Assembly: GCF_000284595.1 (NCBI RefSeq) | Contig: NC_017671.1 | Location: 2,203,001 to 2,267,000, forward strand | Origin: Stenotrophomonas maltophilia D457 | GTDB taxonomy: Bacteria > Pseudomonadota > Gammaproteobacteria > Xanthomonadales > Xanthomonadaceae | DNA length: 64,000 nt | Direction: 5' to 3' | Part shown: positions 32,464-44,857 of the stretch, in pieces | Layout of the letters: every line of letters begins with the position of its first letter | Numbering within the stretch: the first letter of the stretch is position 1 | Position numbers and translations under genes: made by a program | The notes under the pieces: generated by a model | Database searches by the model: none | What the model saw: only the letters and a program-made list of their open reading frames with translations | What the model was told of the DNA's origin: nothing

Positions 32464-33336
32464 TCAGGCCGCGTCGAGACTGGCGCGACGGGTCTGGGCC
32501 TTGATCAGGCGATCCATGGTGCGCAGCGAGCGGTCGCCGAGTGCAAGGGCGGAATCGACCCATACCTTGGTGATCTCCAGCAGTTCGTCGTAGCTGACCG
32601 GCTGGGCGATGGCGCGTGCGGCATTCATCGCCAGATAGGACTGCGGCGTGCGCTGCTGCTGGCGGATCAGTTCCTCGACCGCCGCCCGGCCTTCGCCCTT
32701 CTTCACCAGCACGTCGACCACGCCCATGGCATGCATCTCCTCGGCACTGTAGACGCGGCCGTCGAGGATGATCTTCTCGGCCAGATGGGGGGACACGCGC
32801 CGGCACAGGAAGGAGTACGCACCCATGCCCGGGAACAGGCCGAACAGCACCTCCGGCAGGCCCAGTCCGCTGCCTTCCTCGGCGACGATGGTGTGGCAGG
32901 CCAGGGCCATTTCCAGGCCGCCGCCGAGGGCGTCACCCTGGATCAGCGCGATCGAACGGACGTCGCCGCCGAACCCGGTGTGCAGGTGGTGCACGCCCTC
33001 CACGCAGCGCTGGGCGTAGTTCAGCAGGAGGTCGCGGTTGCCCTCGCGGATCAGGCGGGTGAACAGGTCCAGGTCGCCGCCCAGGTTGTAGGCGACGGCA
33101 TCGGAGGCCAGCACGAAATGCCGCAATGTTCCGTTGTGGCGTTCGGCAGGGCTGCGGGTGATGGCTGCCATGTAGCTCCACATTTCGTCGAGCATGTCCT
33201 TGCGGCAGCAGGGGCGGATCCCGGTGGCGGCATCGGCGTGCATGAACAGCCAGTGGGCAGCGCCGTCGGCGCTGTCTTCGGTACGGATGGTGGCGAACGG
33301 TGAGCCGCTTGAAGGCAGCTTTTCGATGGTACTCAT
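32464..33336 (-). CDS. rpfF: DSF synthase RpfF (crotonase family)
   Basis: 290 residues (X. campestris RpfF 289). RpfF is a dual dehydratase/thioesterase that makes cis-2-unsaturated fatty acids, the DSF signals, from 3-hydroxyacyl-ACP. The two catalytic glutamates are Glu142 (GDALGGGLEMAL) and Glu162 (LGLPEVLFGLFPGMGAYS), matching Glu141/Glu161 of the known enzyme. LASDAVAYNLGGDLDLF is the conserved substrate-pocket block. Start ATG 33336 has GAGG 8-10 bases upstream. S. maltophilia carries two rpf alleles differing in the RpfF N-terminus and RpfC membrane part; this one cannot be typed with certainty by eye. Confidence 0.95.
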   Translation of the reverse strand: MSTIEKLPSSGSPFATIRTEDSADGAAHWLFMHADAATGIRPCCRKDMLDEMWSYMAAITRSPAERHNGTLRHFVLASDAVAYNLGGDLDLFTRLIREGNRDLLLNYAQRCVEGVHHLHTGFGGDVRSIALIQGDALGGGLEMALACHTIVAEEGSGLGLPEVLFGLFPGMGAYSFLCRRVSPHLAEKIILDGRVYSAEEMHAMGVVDVLVKKGEGRAAVEELIRQQQRTPQSYLAMNAARAIAQPVSYDELLEITKVWVDSALALGDRSLRTMDRLIKAQTRRASLDAA

Positions 33337-33442
33337 GGAAGGGTCCTCGGCATGCGGCCCGCAGTGTCAGGTGGGTGGCCGGCGGGCCGAACGGTCCACA
33401 CACGCGGCGATGCTACACCGCCTCAGCGGCGTCGCATGCGAA

Positions 33443-33472
33443 AGGGCCCGGGACGTTTCCGCCCCGGGCCCT
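33443..33472 (-). terminator. GC-rich terminator-like hairpin between rpfB and rpfF
   Basis: AGGGCCCGGG pairs with CCCGGGCCCT around a 10-nt loop; on the minus strand TTTC follows. It could end rpfB transcripts before rpfF or attenuate read-through. Confidence 0.55.
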
Positions 33473-33497
33473 GCACTGTCCAGATTGCCGCAAACCC

Positions 33498-35174
33498 TTA
33501 CTGGGCGGGCGTATCGCGGAGTTCGCGACGGAGGATCTTGCCGACGTTGGTCTTCGGCAGCTCCTTTCGGAATTCAACGATTTTGGGGTGCTTGTAGCCG
33601 GTCAGGTTGGCCCGGGCATGCTCCTTGACCATTTCGGCGGTCAGGTTCGGGTCCTTCTTCACGATGACCACCTTCACCACCTCGCCGGACTTGTCGTCCG
33701 GGACGCCGACCGCGGCCACTTCCAGCACGCCCGGCATCATCGCGATCACGTCCTCGACTTCGTTCGGGTACACGTTGAAGCCGGACACCAGGATCATGTC
33801 CTTCTTGCGGTCGACGATGTAGAAGAAGCCGTGTTCGTCCATCTTGGCCATGTCGCCGGTATGCAGCCAGCCGTCCGCGTCGATGGCCTTGGCCGTTTCC
33901 TCCGGGCGCTGCCAGTAGCCCTTCATCACCTGCGGGCCCTTGATGCAGAGCTCGCCGACCTCGCCCAGCGGCAGGATGGCACTGTTGTCATCCTTGATGC
34001 AGGCATCGGTGGAGGGGATCGGCAGGCCGATCGAGCCGTTGTACTCGGTCAGGGTAAGCGGGTTGATGCAGGCTGCCGGCGAAGTCTCGGTCAGGCCATA
34101 GGCCTCGACCAGGGTCACGCCGGTGACCTTCTTCCAGCGCTCGGCGACGGCGCGCTGCACCGCCATGCCGCCGCCGAGGGTGACCTTCAGCGAGGAGAAG
34201 TCGACCGTGTCGAAACCGGGGGTGTTGAGCAGGCCGTTGAACAGCGTGTTGACGCCGGTGATGGCGGTGAAACGCACCGACTTGAGCTCCTTGACGAAGC
34301 CCTTCATGTCGCGCGGGTTGGTGATCAGATGGTTGCACCCACCGAACTTCATGAAGACCAGCCCGTTCGCGGTCAGCGCGAAGATGTGGTACAGCGGCAG
34401 GGCGGTGATGATCCACTCCTTGCCCATCTCGATGCCGGACGCACTGATCCAGGCCGAGGCCTGCTGCATGTTGGCGATCAGGTTGCGGTTGGTCAGCATC
34501 GCGCCCTTGGCCACGCCGGTGGTGCCGCCGGTGTACTGCAGGAACGCGATGTCGTCGTGGTCGATCTCGACCTTGGGCAGGCTGTGGCGGCTGCCGAGCT
34601 TGAGCGCCTGGCGGAAGCGCACCGCGCCCTTGAGATGGTAGTTGGGCACCATCTTCTTGATGTACTTCAGCACGAAGTTGACGATCACGCCCTTGGCGCC
34701 GAGCAGGTCGCCCAGGCCGGTGGTGACCACATGCTTGACCGGCGTATCGGCGATGACCTGCTCGACGGTGTCGCCGAAGTTGTCGACCACCACCAGCGCG
34801 GTCACGCCGGCATCGACCAGCTGGTGCTTGAGCTCGCGGGCGGTGTACAGCGGGTTGACGTTGACCACGGTCAGGCCGGCGCGCAGCACGCCGAAGGTGG
34901 CCACCGGGTACTGCAGGCAGTTGGGCATCATCAGGGCGACGCGGTCACCCTTCTTGAGCTTGAGCTCACCGAGCAGGTAGGCCGCGAACTGTTCGACCAG
35001 CGCGTCGGTCTCGCCGTAGGTGAGGACCTTGCCGAAGCTGGAGTAGGCGGGACGGTCGCGGAATTTCGCGACGGAAGCGTCGAAGACCGAAGCTACCGAA
35101 TGGAACTCGTTGACGTCGATCTCGGCGGGAACGCCTTTCGGATAGCTCTGCAGCCAGGGACGATCCAGACTCAT
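33498..35174 (-). CDS. rpfB: Long-chain fatty acyl-CoA ligase RpfB
   Basis: 558 residues (X. campestris RpfB 560) from [20 protein letters not shown], with GGAGGGGG ideally placed before ATG 35174. AMP-forming ligase motifs: [18 protein letters not shown] (P-loop), [36 protein letters not shown] and the C-terminal catalytic lysine in [13 protein letters not shown]. It activates free fatty acids as acyl-CoA; in Xanthomonas RpfB contributes to DSF turnover. An upstream extension of the open frame lies in the REP region and is discarded. Same strand as rpfF, 161 bp apart. Confidence 0.94.
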   Translation of the reverse strand: MSLDRPWLQSYPKGVPAEIDVNEFHSVASVFDASVAKFRDRPAYSSFGKVLTYGETDALVEQFAAYLLGELKLKKGDRVALMMPNCLQYPVATFGVLRAGLTVVNVNPLYTARELKHQLVDAGVTALVVVDNFGDTVEQVIADTPVKHVVTTGLGDLLGAKGVIVNFVLKYIKKMVPNYHLKGAVRFRQALKLGSRHSLPKVEIDHDDIAFLQYTGGTTGVAKGAMLTNRNLIANMQQASAWISASGIEMGKEWIITALPLYHIFALTANGLVFMKFGGCNHLITNPRDMKGFVKELKSVRFTAITGVNTLFNGLLNTPGFDTVDFSSLKVTLGGGMAVQRAVAERWKKVTGVTLVEAYGLTETSPAACINPLTLTEYNGSIGLPIPSTDACIKDDNSAILPLGEVGELCIKGPQVMKGYWQRPEETAKAIDADGWLHTGDMAKMDEHGFFYIVDRKKDMILVSGFNVYPNEVEDVIAMMPGVLEVAAVGVPDDKSGEVVKVVIVKKDPNLTAEMVKEHARANLTGYKHPKIVEFRKELPKTNVGKILRRELRDTPAQ

Positions 35175-35271
35175 ATTCCCCCTCCAGGAATCGTGATGTA
35201 TTAGGTCCGGCCCTGAGCGTATCGACAACGGCCGGTCATTGCAGCATACCCCGCCGTAGGGAAAACGCGAA

Positions 35272-35289
35272 GAGGCCCCGAAGAGCCTC
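35272..35289 (-). terminator. Weak terminator-like hairpin between betA and rpfB
   Basis: GAGGC/GCCTC arms around TCTTCGGG; on the minus strand the sequence continues TTCGCGTTTTCC. It lies about 105 bp beyond the betA stop. Confidence 0.35.
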
Positions 35290-35297
35290 CTTGCTGG

Positions 35298-35370
35298 GTA
35301 GTGCCGGCCGCTGGCCGGCATCTGCGCTGGACGGACCATACGATGGATGCCGGCCAGCGGCCGGCACTAC
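35298..35370. repeat. GTAG REP dimer (typical SMAG pair)
   Basis: GTAG-TGCCGGCCGCTGGCCGGCA, a 26-bp spacer, then TGCCGGCCAGCGGCCGGCA-CTAC. This is the commonest form of the Stenotrophomonas GTAG repeat, as an inverted pair. Confidence 0.9.
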
Positions 35371-35395
35371 CGTGGCCCCAAACGGGCCGGCTGCG

Positions 35396-37078
35396 TCAAC
35401 CCTGCTTGCGAACGGGTGCGCCGTTGGCCTTGTAGTACGGCGCGGTGCTACGGGCGAGCGGGGTGCGGCCGCGGATCACGTCGGCCAGCTTCTCGGCCAT
35501 CATGATGGTCGGCGCGTTGAGGTTGCCGGTCACCACCTGCGGCATGATCGAGGCATCGACGATGCGCAGGCCTTCCAGCCCGTGCACGCGGCCCTGGCCA
35601 TCGACCACCGCCATCGGATCGTCGGCATGGCCCATCTTGTTCGAGCACGACGGGTGATAGGCAGTCTCGGCGTGCTCGCGCACGAACGCATCGATCTGCG
35701 CGTCGGTCTGCAGCGCGCTTCCCGGCGAGATCTCGCGGCCGCTGTACGGGGCCAGCGCCGGCTGCGCGAAGATCTCGCGGGTGATGCGGATCGCCGCACG
35801 GAACTCGCGCCAGTCCTGGTCGTGCGACATGTAGTTGAACAGGATGCTCGGATGTTCGCGCGGGTCCTTCGAGCGCACGTGGATGCGGCCGCGGCTGGGT
35901 GAGCGCATCGAACCGACGTGCATCTGGAAGCTGTGCGCCTTGATCGGGTTGGAGCCGTTGTAATTGATCGCCACCGGCAGGAAGTGGTACTGCAGGTTCG
36001 GCCAGTCGAATTCGGCGTCGCTGCGGATGAAGCCACCGGCCTCGAACTGGTTGCTGGCGCCGATGCCGGTGCCCAGGAACAGCCACTCGGCACCGATCGC
36101 CGGCTGGTTGTACAGCTTCAGTGCCGGCGCCAGCGACACCGGCTTCTTGCACTCGTACTGCAGGTACATCTCAAGGTGGTCCTGCAGGTTGGCGCCGACG
36201 CCCGGCAGGTGGTGCACCAGGTCGATGTCCAGGCTGCGCAGCAGGTCGGCCGGGCCGACGCCCGAGCGCTGCAGTATCTGCGGCGAGGCGATGGCGCCGC
36301 CGCACAGCAGCACTTCGCGGCGGGCGGTGGCGCGCTGCGGCTGGTCGCTGTGCAGCCACTGCACGCCCACGGCGCGCTTGCCCGAGAACAGGATGCGGTC
36401 GGTCAGCGCGTGGGTGACGATGGTCAGGTTCGGGCGCGGCTTGGCCAGGTCCAGGTAGCCGCGGGCGGTGCTGGAACGACGGCCCTTCGGGGTCACCGTG
36501 CGGTCCATCGGGCCGAAACCTTCCTGCTGGTAGCCGTTGAGGTCGTCGGTGCGCGGGTAGCCGGCCTGCACGCCGGCTTCGACCATCGCAGCGAACAGCT
36601 CGTTGTTGCCGGCCTTGGGCGTGGTAACGCGCAGCGGGCCGTCGCCACCGTGGTAGTCATTGGGGCCGATATCACGGGTTTCGGCCTTGCGGAAGTAGGG
36701 CAGGCAGTCCAGGTAGGTCCAGTCTTCCAGGCCCGGCATGCTGGCCCAGTTGTCATAGTCCATCGCGTTGCCGCGGATGTAGCACATGCCGTTGATCAGC
36801 GACGAGCCACCCAGGCCCTTGCCGCGGCCGCAGTCCATGCGGCGGTTGTTCATGAAGGGCTCGGGATCGGTCTTGTACGCCCAGTTGTAGCGCTTGCCCT
36901 GCAGCGGGAAGGCCAGTGCCGCCGGCATCTGGGTACGGAAGTCGAGCCGGTAGTCCGGGCCACCGGCTTCCAGCAGCAGCACGCTGACATCGGCATCTTC
37001 GGTGAGGCGGGTAGCCAGCACGTTGCCGGCCGAACCGGCGCCGATGATGATGTAGTCGTACTCGTTGTGGGTGCTCAT
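35396..37078 (-). CDS. betA: Choline dehydrogenase
   Basis: 560 residues. BetA oxidises choline to betaine aldehyde at the inner membrane face, with FAD. The GMC-oxidoreductase features are clear: [16 protein letters not shown] at residues 10-25, [29 protein letters not shown] as GMC signature 1, [16 protein letters not shown] as signature 2, and the catalytic [10 protein letters not shown] with [15 protein letters not shown] near the end. Last gene of betI-betB-betA on the minus strand. It lies 222 bp from the rpfB start. Confidence 0.95.
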   Translation of the reverse strand: MSTHNEYDYIIIGAGSAGNVLATRLTEDADVSVLLLEAGGPDYRLDFRTQMPAALAFPLQGKRYNWAYKTDPEPFMNNRRMDCGRGKGLGGSSLINGMCYIRGNAMDYDNWASMPGLEDWTYLDCLPYFRKAETRDIGPNDYHGGDGPLRVTTPKAGNNELFAAMVEAGVQAGYPRTDDLNGYQQEGFGPMDRTVTPKGRRSSTARGYLDLAKPRPNLTIVTHALTDRILFSGKRAVGVQWLHSDQPQRATARREVLLCGGAIASPQILQRSGVGPADLLRSLDIDLVHHLPGVGANLQDHLEMYLQYECKKPVSLAPALKLYNQPAIGAEWLFLGTGIGASNQFEAGGFIRSDAEFDWPNLQYHFLPVAINYNGSNPIKAHSFQMHVGSMRSPSRGRIHVRSKDPREHPSILFNYMSHDQDWREFRAAIRITREIFAQPALAPYSGREISPGSALQTDAQIDAFVREHAETAYHPSCSNKMGHADDPMAVVDGQGRVHGLEGLRIVDASIMPQVVTGNLNAPTIMMAEKLADVIRGRTPLARSTAPYYKANGAPVRKQG

Positions 37079-37179
37079 GGGTGTCTCCTGCAGGCCGGGG
37101 CGCGCTGCATGCAGGCGTCCCGGCGGGATGTCGGATCGGCGCGGTGGCCGGACGATGGGGCGTGCTGGCGGCGCGCCGG

Positions 37180-38652
<1,473 letters not shown>

Positions 38653-38690
38653 GGGGCGTACTCCTTGGAAGGGGGCGGGTGCTGAAGCGC

Positions 38691-39281
38691 TTATAGCGCG
38701 GCAGCCTGCAACTGGAAGTCGATGTAGCCGTAGGCGATGCGCCGCGACTTGTCGGCGTTGAACTGGCCGCCGACCAGGCTGCCACGCAGCCACAGGCCGT
38801 CGATCATCGCGGCCAGGCCACGGGCGGCCAGGCGGGCCTGCGGGTGGGGCAGCAGGCGGTTGAACTGGTGGCACAGGTTGGAGAACAGGCGCTGGTCGTT
38901 GGCGCGCTGCAGCCGGGCCAGTTCCGGCTGGTGCATGCTGGCGGCCCAGAACGTGAGCCAGACGCGCATTGCGGTACCGTTGATCTGGCTGTCGTCGAAG
39001 TTGCCATCGACGATGGCACGCAACTGCTCGCGGGGGTCATCGCTGGCCTCGGCGCGGTAGCGGGCGACGGCGTCCTTCAGTTCGCGCAGGATCTGCCGCA
39101 TTGCAGCATTGAGCAGGCCGTCCTTGTCGCCAAAGTAGTGGGCGACGATGCCGCTGGACAGCCCTGCCTTCTTCGCGATGGTGGCGACGGTCGCGTCGGC
39201 CATGCCGATCTCGTCGATGGTCTGGAAAGTGGCCCGGATCAGCTGTTCGCGCCGTACCGGTTCCACGCCTTTCTTCGGCAT
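38691..39281 (-). CDS. betI: TetR-family repressor BetI
   Basis: 196 residues from [20 protein letters not shown], preceded by GGAGAGACA; the open frame begins earlier but would run through the operator palindrome. BetI represses the bet genes and is released by choline. The TetR helix-turn-helix is [34 protein letters not shown] (residues about 27-60), and the remainder matches the BetI C-terminal ligand domain ([23 protein letters not shown]). betB starts 38 bp downstream. Confidence 0.95.
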   Translation of the reverse strand: MPKKGVEPVRREQLIRATFQTIDEIGMADATVATIAKKAGLSSGIVAHYFGDKDGLLNAAMRQILRELKDAVARYRAEASDDPREQLRAIVDGNFDDSQINGTAMRVWLTFWAASMHQPELARLQRANDQRLFSNLCHQFNRLLPHPQARLAARGLAAMIDGLWLRGSLVGGQFNADKSRRIAYGYIDFQLQAAAL

Positions 39282-39332
39282 TGTCTCTCCACGGATTGCG
39301 ACCCGAAGGATCGGCTGCCCGCCATTATGCTT

Positions 39333-39360
39333 TTTATTGATTGAACGTTCAATCAATAAA
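39333..39360. promoter_or_regulatory. BetI operator, perfect 28-bp palindrome
   Basis: TTTATTGATTGAAC is followed immediately by its exact complement GTTCAATCAATAAA, between divergent betI and betT. Its inner TTGAACGTTCAA matches the core of known BetI sites (ATTGAACGTTCAAT type). A single site could control both promoters. Confidence 0.88.
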
Positions 39361-39449
39361 CCCTAGGATGCGCTCGCGCCCCACGCCATGGGCCCGGTTT
39401 ACCGGTCCGGCCCCGCCCATGTGCTCCCCCGGACTGATGAGACGATCCC

Positions 39450-41000
39450 ATGTCTTCCCTGGCTCATCCCAAGCGTTCGCCCCTGCGCTTGAACCGTTTT
39501 GTCTTTCTCAGCTCCTCGGTGTCGATCGGCATCCTCGGGCTGCTCACCGTTCTCTATCCCGAAGGCAGCGAGCACTGGCTGCAATGGGCGCAGGCCGAGG
39601 TGTCGGCCGCGTTCGGCTGGTGGTACATGCTGCTGATCGTGCTGTGCCTGGGCTTCGTGCTGTGGCTGGCGTTCTCGCCGTATGGCCGCATCCGCCTGGG
39701 TCACAACGAGGAGTCACCGGCCTTCGGCTACGTTGCCTGGGTCTCGATGCTGTTCTCGGCCGGCATCGGCATCGCGCTGCTGTACTACGGTGCCTACGAG
39801 CCGCTGGACCATTTCCTGCATCCGCCCGGGCAACCCGGCGGGACCGTGGCCGCCGGCCGCGAAGCGATGGTGCTGACCTTCCTGCACTGGGGCCTGCACG
39901 GCTGGGCGCTGTACGCGCTGGTCGGCGTGGCGCTGGGCTACTTCGCGTACCGCCGCGACCTGCCGCTGGCGCTGCGCTCGGCGCTGTACCCGATCTTCGG
40001 TGAGCGCATCCACGGCCGCATCGGCGACATGGTCGATGGTTTCGGCATCCTGGCCACGCTGATCTCGATGGTGACCAACCTCGGCATCGGCGCGCTGGTG
40101 GTGCAGTCCGGCCTGGTCTACCTGTTCCACATCCCGGATACGCCGCAGGTGCTGGTGGCCATCGTGCTGGTGATGATGGTGGTGGCCACCATCGGCGTGG
40201 TCGCCGGTGTGGAAAAGGGCATTGCCTGGCTGTCCAACCTCAACGTGCGCCTGCTGTGTGGCCTGCTGCTGTTCGTGCTGGTCACCGGCCCGACCCTGCA
40301 CCTGTTCGACGGCCTGATCCAGAACACCGGCGATTACCTTGGCGCGTTCGTGCGCAAGAGCTTCGACATGTACCTCAACGACCCGAAGGGCCGTGAGTGG
40401 ATGGGGTCGTGGACGCTGTTCTACTGGGCCTGGTGGATCGCCTGGGCGCCGTTCGTCGGCCTTTTCGTGGCGCGCATCTCGCGCGGCCGCACCATCCGCG
40501 AAGTGATCATGGGCGTGCTGCTGATCCCGCTCGGCTTCACCCTGGCCTGGCTGTCGATCTTCGGCAACACCGCCATCGACCTGGTGCTCAACCACGGCCA
40601 GGCGATCCTGGGTGAGGTGGCCCAGCACGATGCGGCGATGACGCTGTTCAAGCTGCTGGAATACCTGCCCGGCGCGCCGTACGTGGCCGGTGCCGCAGTG
40701 GTGATCGGCTTCGTGCTGTTCCTGACCCCGGTCGACTCGGGCACGCTGATGATCGCCAACCTGTGCACCCGTCGCGTTGACGATGGTGTGGAAGACGGCC
40801 ATGACGCGCCGATCTGGCTGCGCGTGTTCTGGGCGGCCGGCATTACCGTGGCCAGCGTCGGCCTGCTGCTGGCGGGCAATTTCAGTGCGATGCAGACGGC
40901 GGTGGTGCTGTGTGGCCTGCCGTTCTCGTTCACCCTGGCGTTCTACATGTGGGGCCTGCTGAAGGCGCTGCGCACCGACCCGGACGCACCCCGCCGCTGA
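39450..41000 (+). CDS. betT: BCCT-family choline/betaine transporter BetT
   Basis: 516 residues, twelve predicted membrane helices. The BCCT signature is complete: GYVAWVSMLFSAGIGIALLYYG (GIGI/L loop), LHWGLHGWALYALVGVALGYFAYR, and the substrate-box TLFYWAWWIAWAPFVGLFVARISRGRTIRE with its tryptophans. It is shorter than E. coli BetT (677 residues), lacking the long osmosensing C-terminal tail, so it may be constitutively active rather than turgor-regulated (inference). Divergent from betI across the operator. Confidence 0.94.
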   Translation: MSSLAHPKRSPLRLNRFVFLSSSVSIGILGLLTVLYPEGSEHWLQWAQAEVSAAFGWWYMLLIVLCLGFVLWLAFSPYGRIRLGHNEESPAFGYVAWVSMLFSAGIGIALLYYGAYEPLDHFLHPPGQPGGTVAAGREAMVLTFLHWGLHGWALYALVGVALGYFAYRRDLPLALRSALYPIFGERIHGRIGDMVDGFGILATLISMVTNLGIGALVVQSGLVYLFHIPDTPQVLVAIVLVMMVVATIGVVAGVEKGIAWLSNLNVRLLCGLLLFVLVTGPTLHLFDGLIQNTGDYLGAFVRKSFDMYLNDPKGREWMGSWTLFYWAWWIAWAPFVGLFVARISRGRTIREVIMGVLLIPLGFTLAWLSIFGNTAIDLVLNHGQAILGEVAQHDAAMTLFKLLEYLPGAPYVAGAAVVIGFVLFLTPVDSGTLMIANLCTRRVDDGVEDGHDAPIWLRVFWAAGITVASVGLLLAGNFSAMQTAVVLCGLPFSFTLAFYMWGLLKALRTDPDAPRR

Positions 41001-41008
41001 GCGCCTCT

Positions 41009-41073
41009 GTAGAGCCGAGCGCAGGCTCGGCTGCTGTTGGCGCAGAAGCAGCCGAGCGCAGGCTCGGCTCTAC
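41009..41073. repeat. GTAG REP dimer
   Basis: GTAG-AGCCGAGCGCAGGCTCGGCT, spacer GCTGTTGGCGCAGAAGC, then AGCCGAGCGCAGGCTCGGCT-CTAC. Directly after betT. Confidence 0.9.
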
Positions 41074-41092
41074 AGGGGGGCATCGCAGACGG

Positions 41093-41126
41093 AAAGGGCC
41101 GGACCCGCAAGGATCCGGCCCTTTTC
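41093..41126. terminator. Bidirectional terminator between betT and acnA
   Basis: AAAGGGCCGGA pairs with TCCGGCCCTTT around a 10-nt loop; A-run on one side and T-run on the other serve both convergent genes. Confidence 0.85.
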
Positions 41127-41128
41127 CG

Positions 41129-43882
<2,754 letters not shown>

Positions 43883-44130
43883 GCGGGGTAACTCCTTCTT
43901 GCGGATGGCTTGCAGTGGCCCGCGCATGGGCGGGCCTGCTTGCGGTCGCCGCGGGCCTGACGGCCCCGGTCGTCCCAGTATGAACCTCAGACTGAATGGA
44001 TTCATCCGGGCCGGGTTCCGGCCTGCGGCATCGGTTCCAGACTACAGGGGAAGGTGTATGGCGTATGTCACGTTTGTGGCCGATCCTTTGCGAGGTAAGG
44101 GCTGGCGGGGCGCCGGTGCTGTTCAGGGTG
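43883..44130. other. Intergenic region upstream of acnA and vapB
   Basis: About 250 bp without a supportable gene or repeat. It holds the acnA ribosome binding site next to 43883 and presumably the acnA promoter; no clear -10/-35 pair could be chosen. Confidence 0.4.
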
Positions 44131-44169
44131 GAAGTATGCCCGGGGAAGTATGTATAATTTGTGCATACT
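44131..44169 (+). promoter_or_regulatory. vapBC promoter and candidate autoregulatory operator
   Basis: A perfect TATAAT lies at 44153-44158. It is embedded in an inverted repeat AGTATG (44147-44152) - 11 bp - CATACT (44164-44169), and a further direct copy GAAGTATG is at 44131-44138. Overlap of operator and -10 box fits the usual autorepression of type II toxin-antitoxin operons. Confidence 0.7.
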
Positions 44170-44184
44170 CTGGAGGGCCTACCG

Positions 44185-44409
44185 ATGGAAGCCACTGTTG
44201 CAGAACGCGGACAGATCACCCTGCCCAAGGCGGTGCGTGATGCCCTCGGCCTGACCAAGGGCACGCTGCTGAAGGTCGAGCTGGACGGCAGCCGCATCAT
44301 CCTGCGCAAGAGTGTTGACGATGCGATTTCACGGGCGCGCGGCAAGTTTGCGCTGGACGGCTTCGAATCGTCCGACGCAGCGGTACGTGCGGTGCGTGAC
44401 GAGGAATAA
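44185..44409 (+). CDS. vapB: AbrB/MazE-fold antitoxin (VapB-like)
   Basis: 74 residues from MEATVAERGQITLPKAVRD, with GGAGGGCC seven bases upstream; an ATG eight codons earlier lies within the operator and is less likely. The SpoVT/AbrB swapped-hairpin domain covers residues 1-45 (GQITLPKAVRDALGLTKGTLLKVELDGSRIIL). The C-terminal tail (AISRARGKFALDGFESSDAAVRAVRDEE) should be the toxin-neutralising part. Pairs with the PIN gene three bases downstream. Confidence 0.88.
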   Translation: MEATVAERGQITLPKAVRDALGLTKGTLLKVELDGSRIILRKSVDDAISRARGKFALDGFESSDAAVRAVRDEE

Positions 44410-44412
44410 GCC

Positions 44413-44814
44413 GTGATGATCGCCGTCGATTCACCGGTGCTGGTCGAGCTGCTCAGCAATGGTCCGCAGGCCGATGCCGTGGAAGCCATCCTCCGGCAGA
44501 GCCTGGTCGGTGGCCGCGTGGTGGTCTGTGGCGCGACCCTGGCCGAGGTCTGCGCATCGCTGCGCGGCGGCGCCGAGGTGCTCGAAGCGCTGGAAGAAAT
44601 GGGCGTGCACTTCAACCCGATGGAAGCCAAGTCGGCGCTGCGCGCCGGCGAGATGCACCGCCGTCATCGCCAGCGCGGCGGCAGCCGCCGCAGCCTGGAC
44701 GAATTCATGGTCGGCGCCCACGCACTGCTGCAGTGTGACGGCCTGATCACCTGGAACGACACGTTTTACCGCGACTACTTCAAGGGCCTGAAGCTGATCG
44801 TGCCGCACGCCTGA
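44413..44814 (+). CDS. vapC: PIN-domain ribonuclease toxin (VapC-like)
   Basis: 133 residues from GTG 44413 (next codon ATG). PIN-domain acidic residues are visible: Asp6 ([12 protein letters not shown]), Glu45 (LAEVCAS), Asp96 ([12 protein letters not shown]) and Asp109/Asp116 ([16 protein letters not shown]). Such toxins cleave RNA, often initiator tRNA or rRNA, when VapB is degraded. The antitoxin gene precedes it by 3 bp. It ends 43 bp before acnB on the same strand, so acnB may be partly transcribed from the vapBC promoter. Confidence 0.88.
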   Translation: MMIAVDSPVLVELLSNGPQADAVEAILRQSLVGGRVVVCGATLAEVCASLRGGAEVLEALEEMGVHFNPMEAKSALRAGEMHRRHRQRGGSRRSLDEFMVGAHALLQCDGLITWNDTFYRDYFKGLKLIVPHA

Positions 44815-44857
44815 GCCCACTTTGTTATTTCAACCTACGCATTACCCGGGAGTTGTC

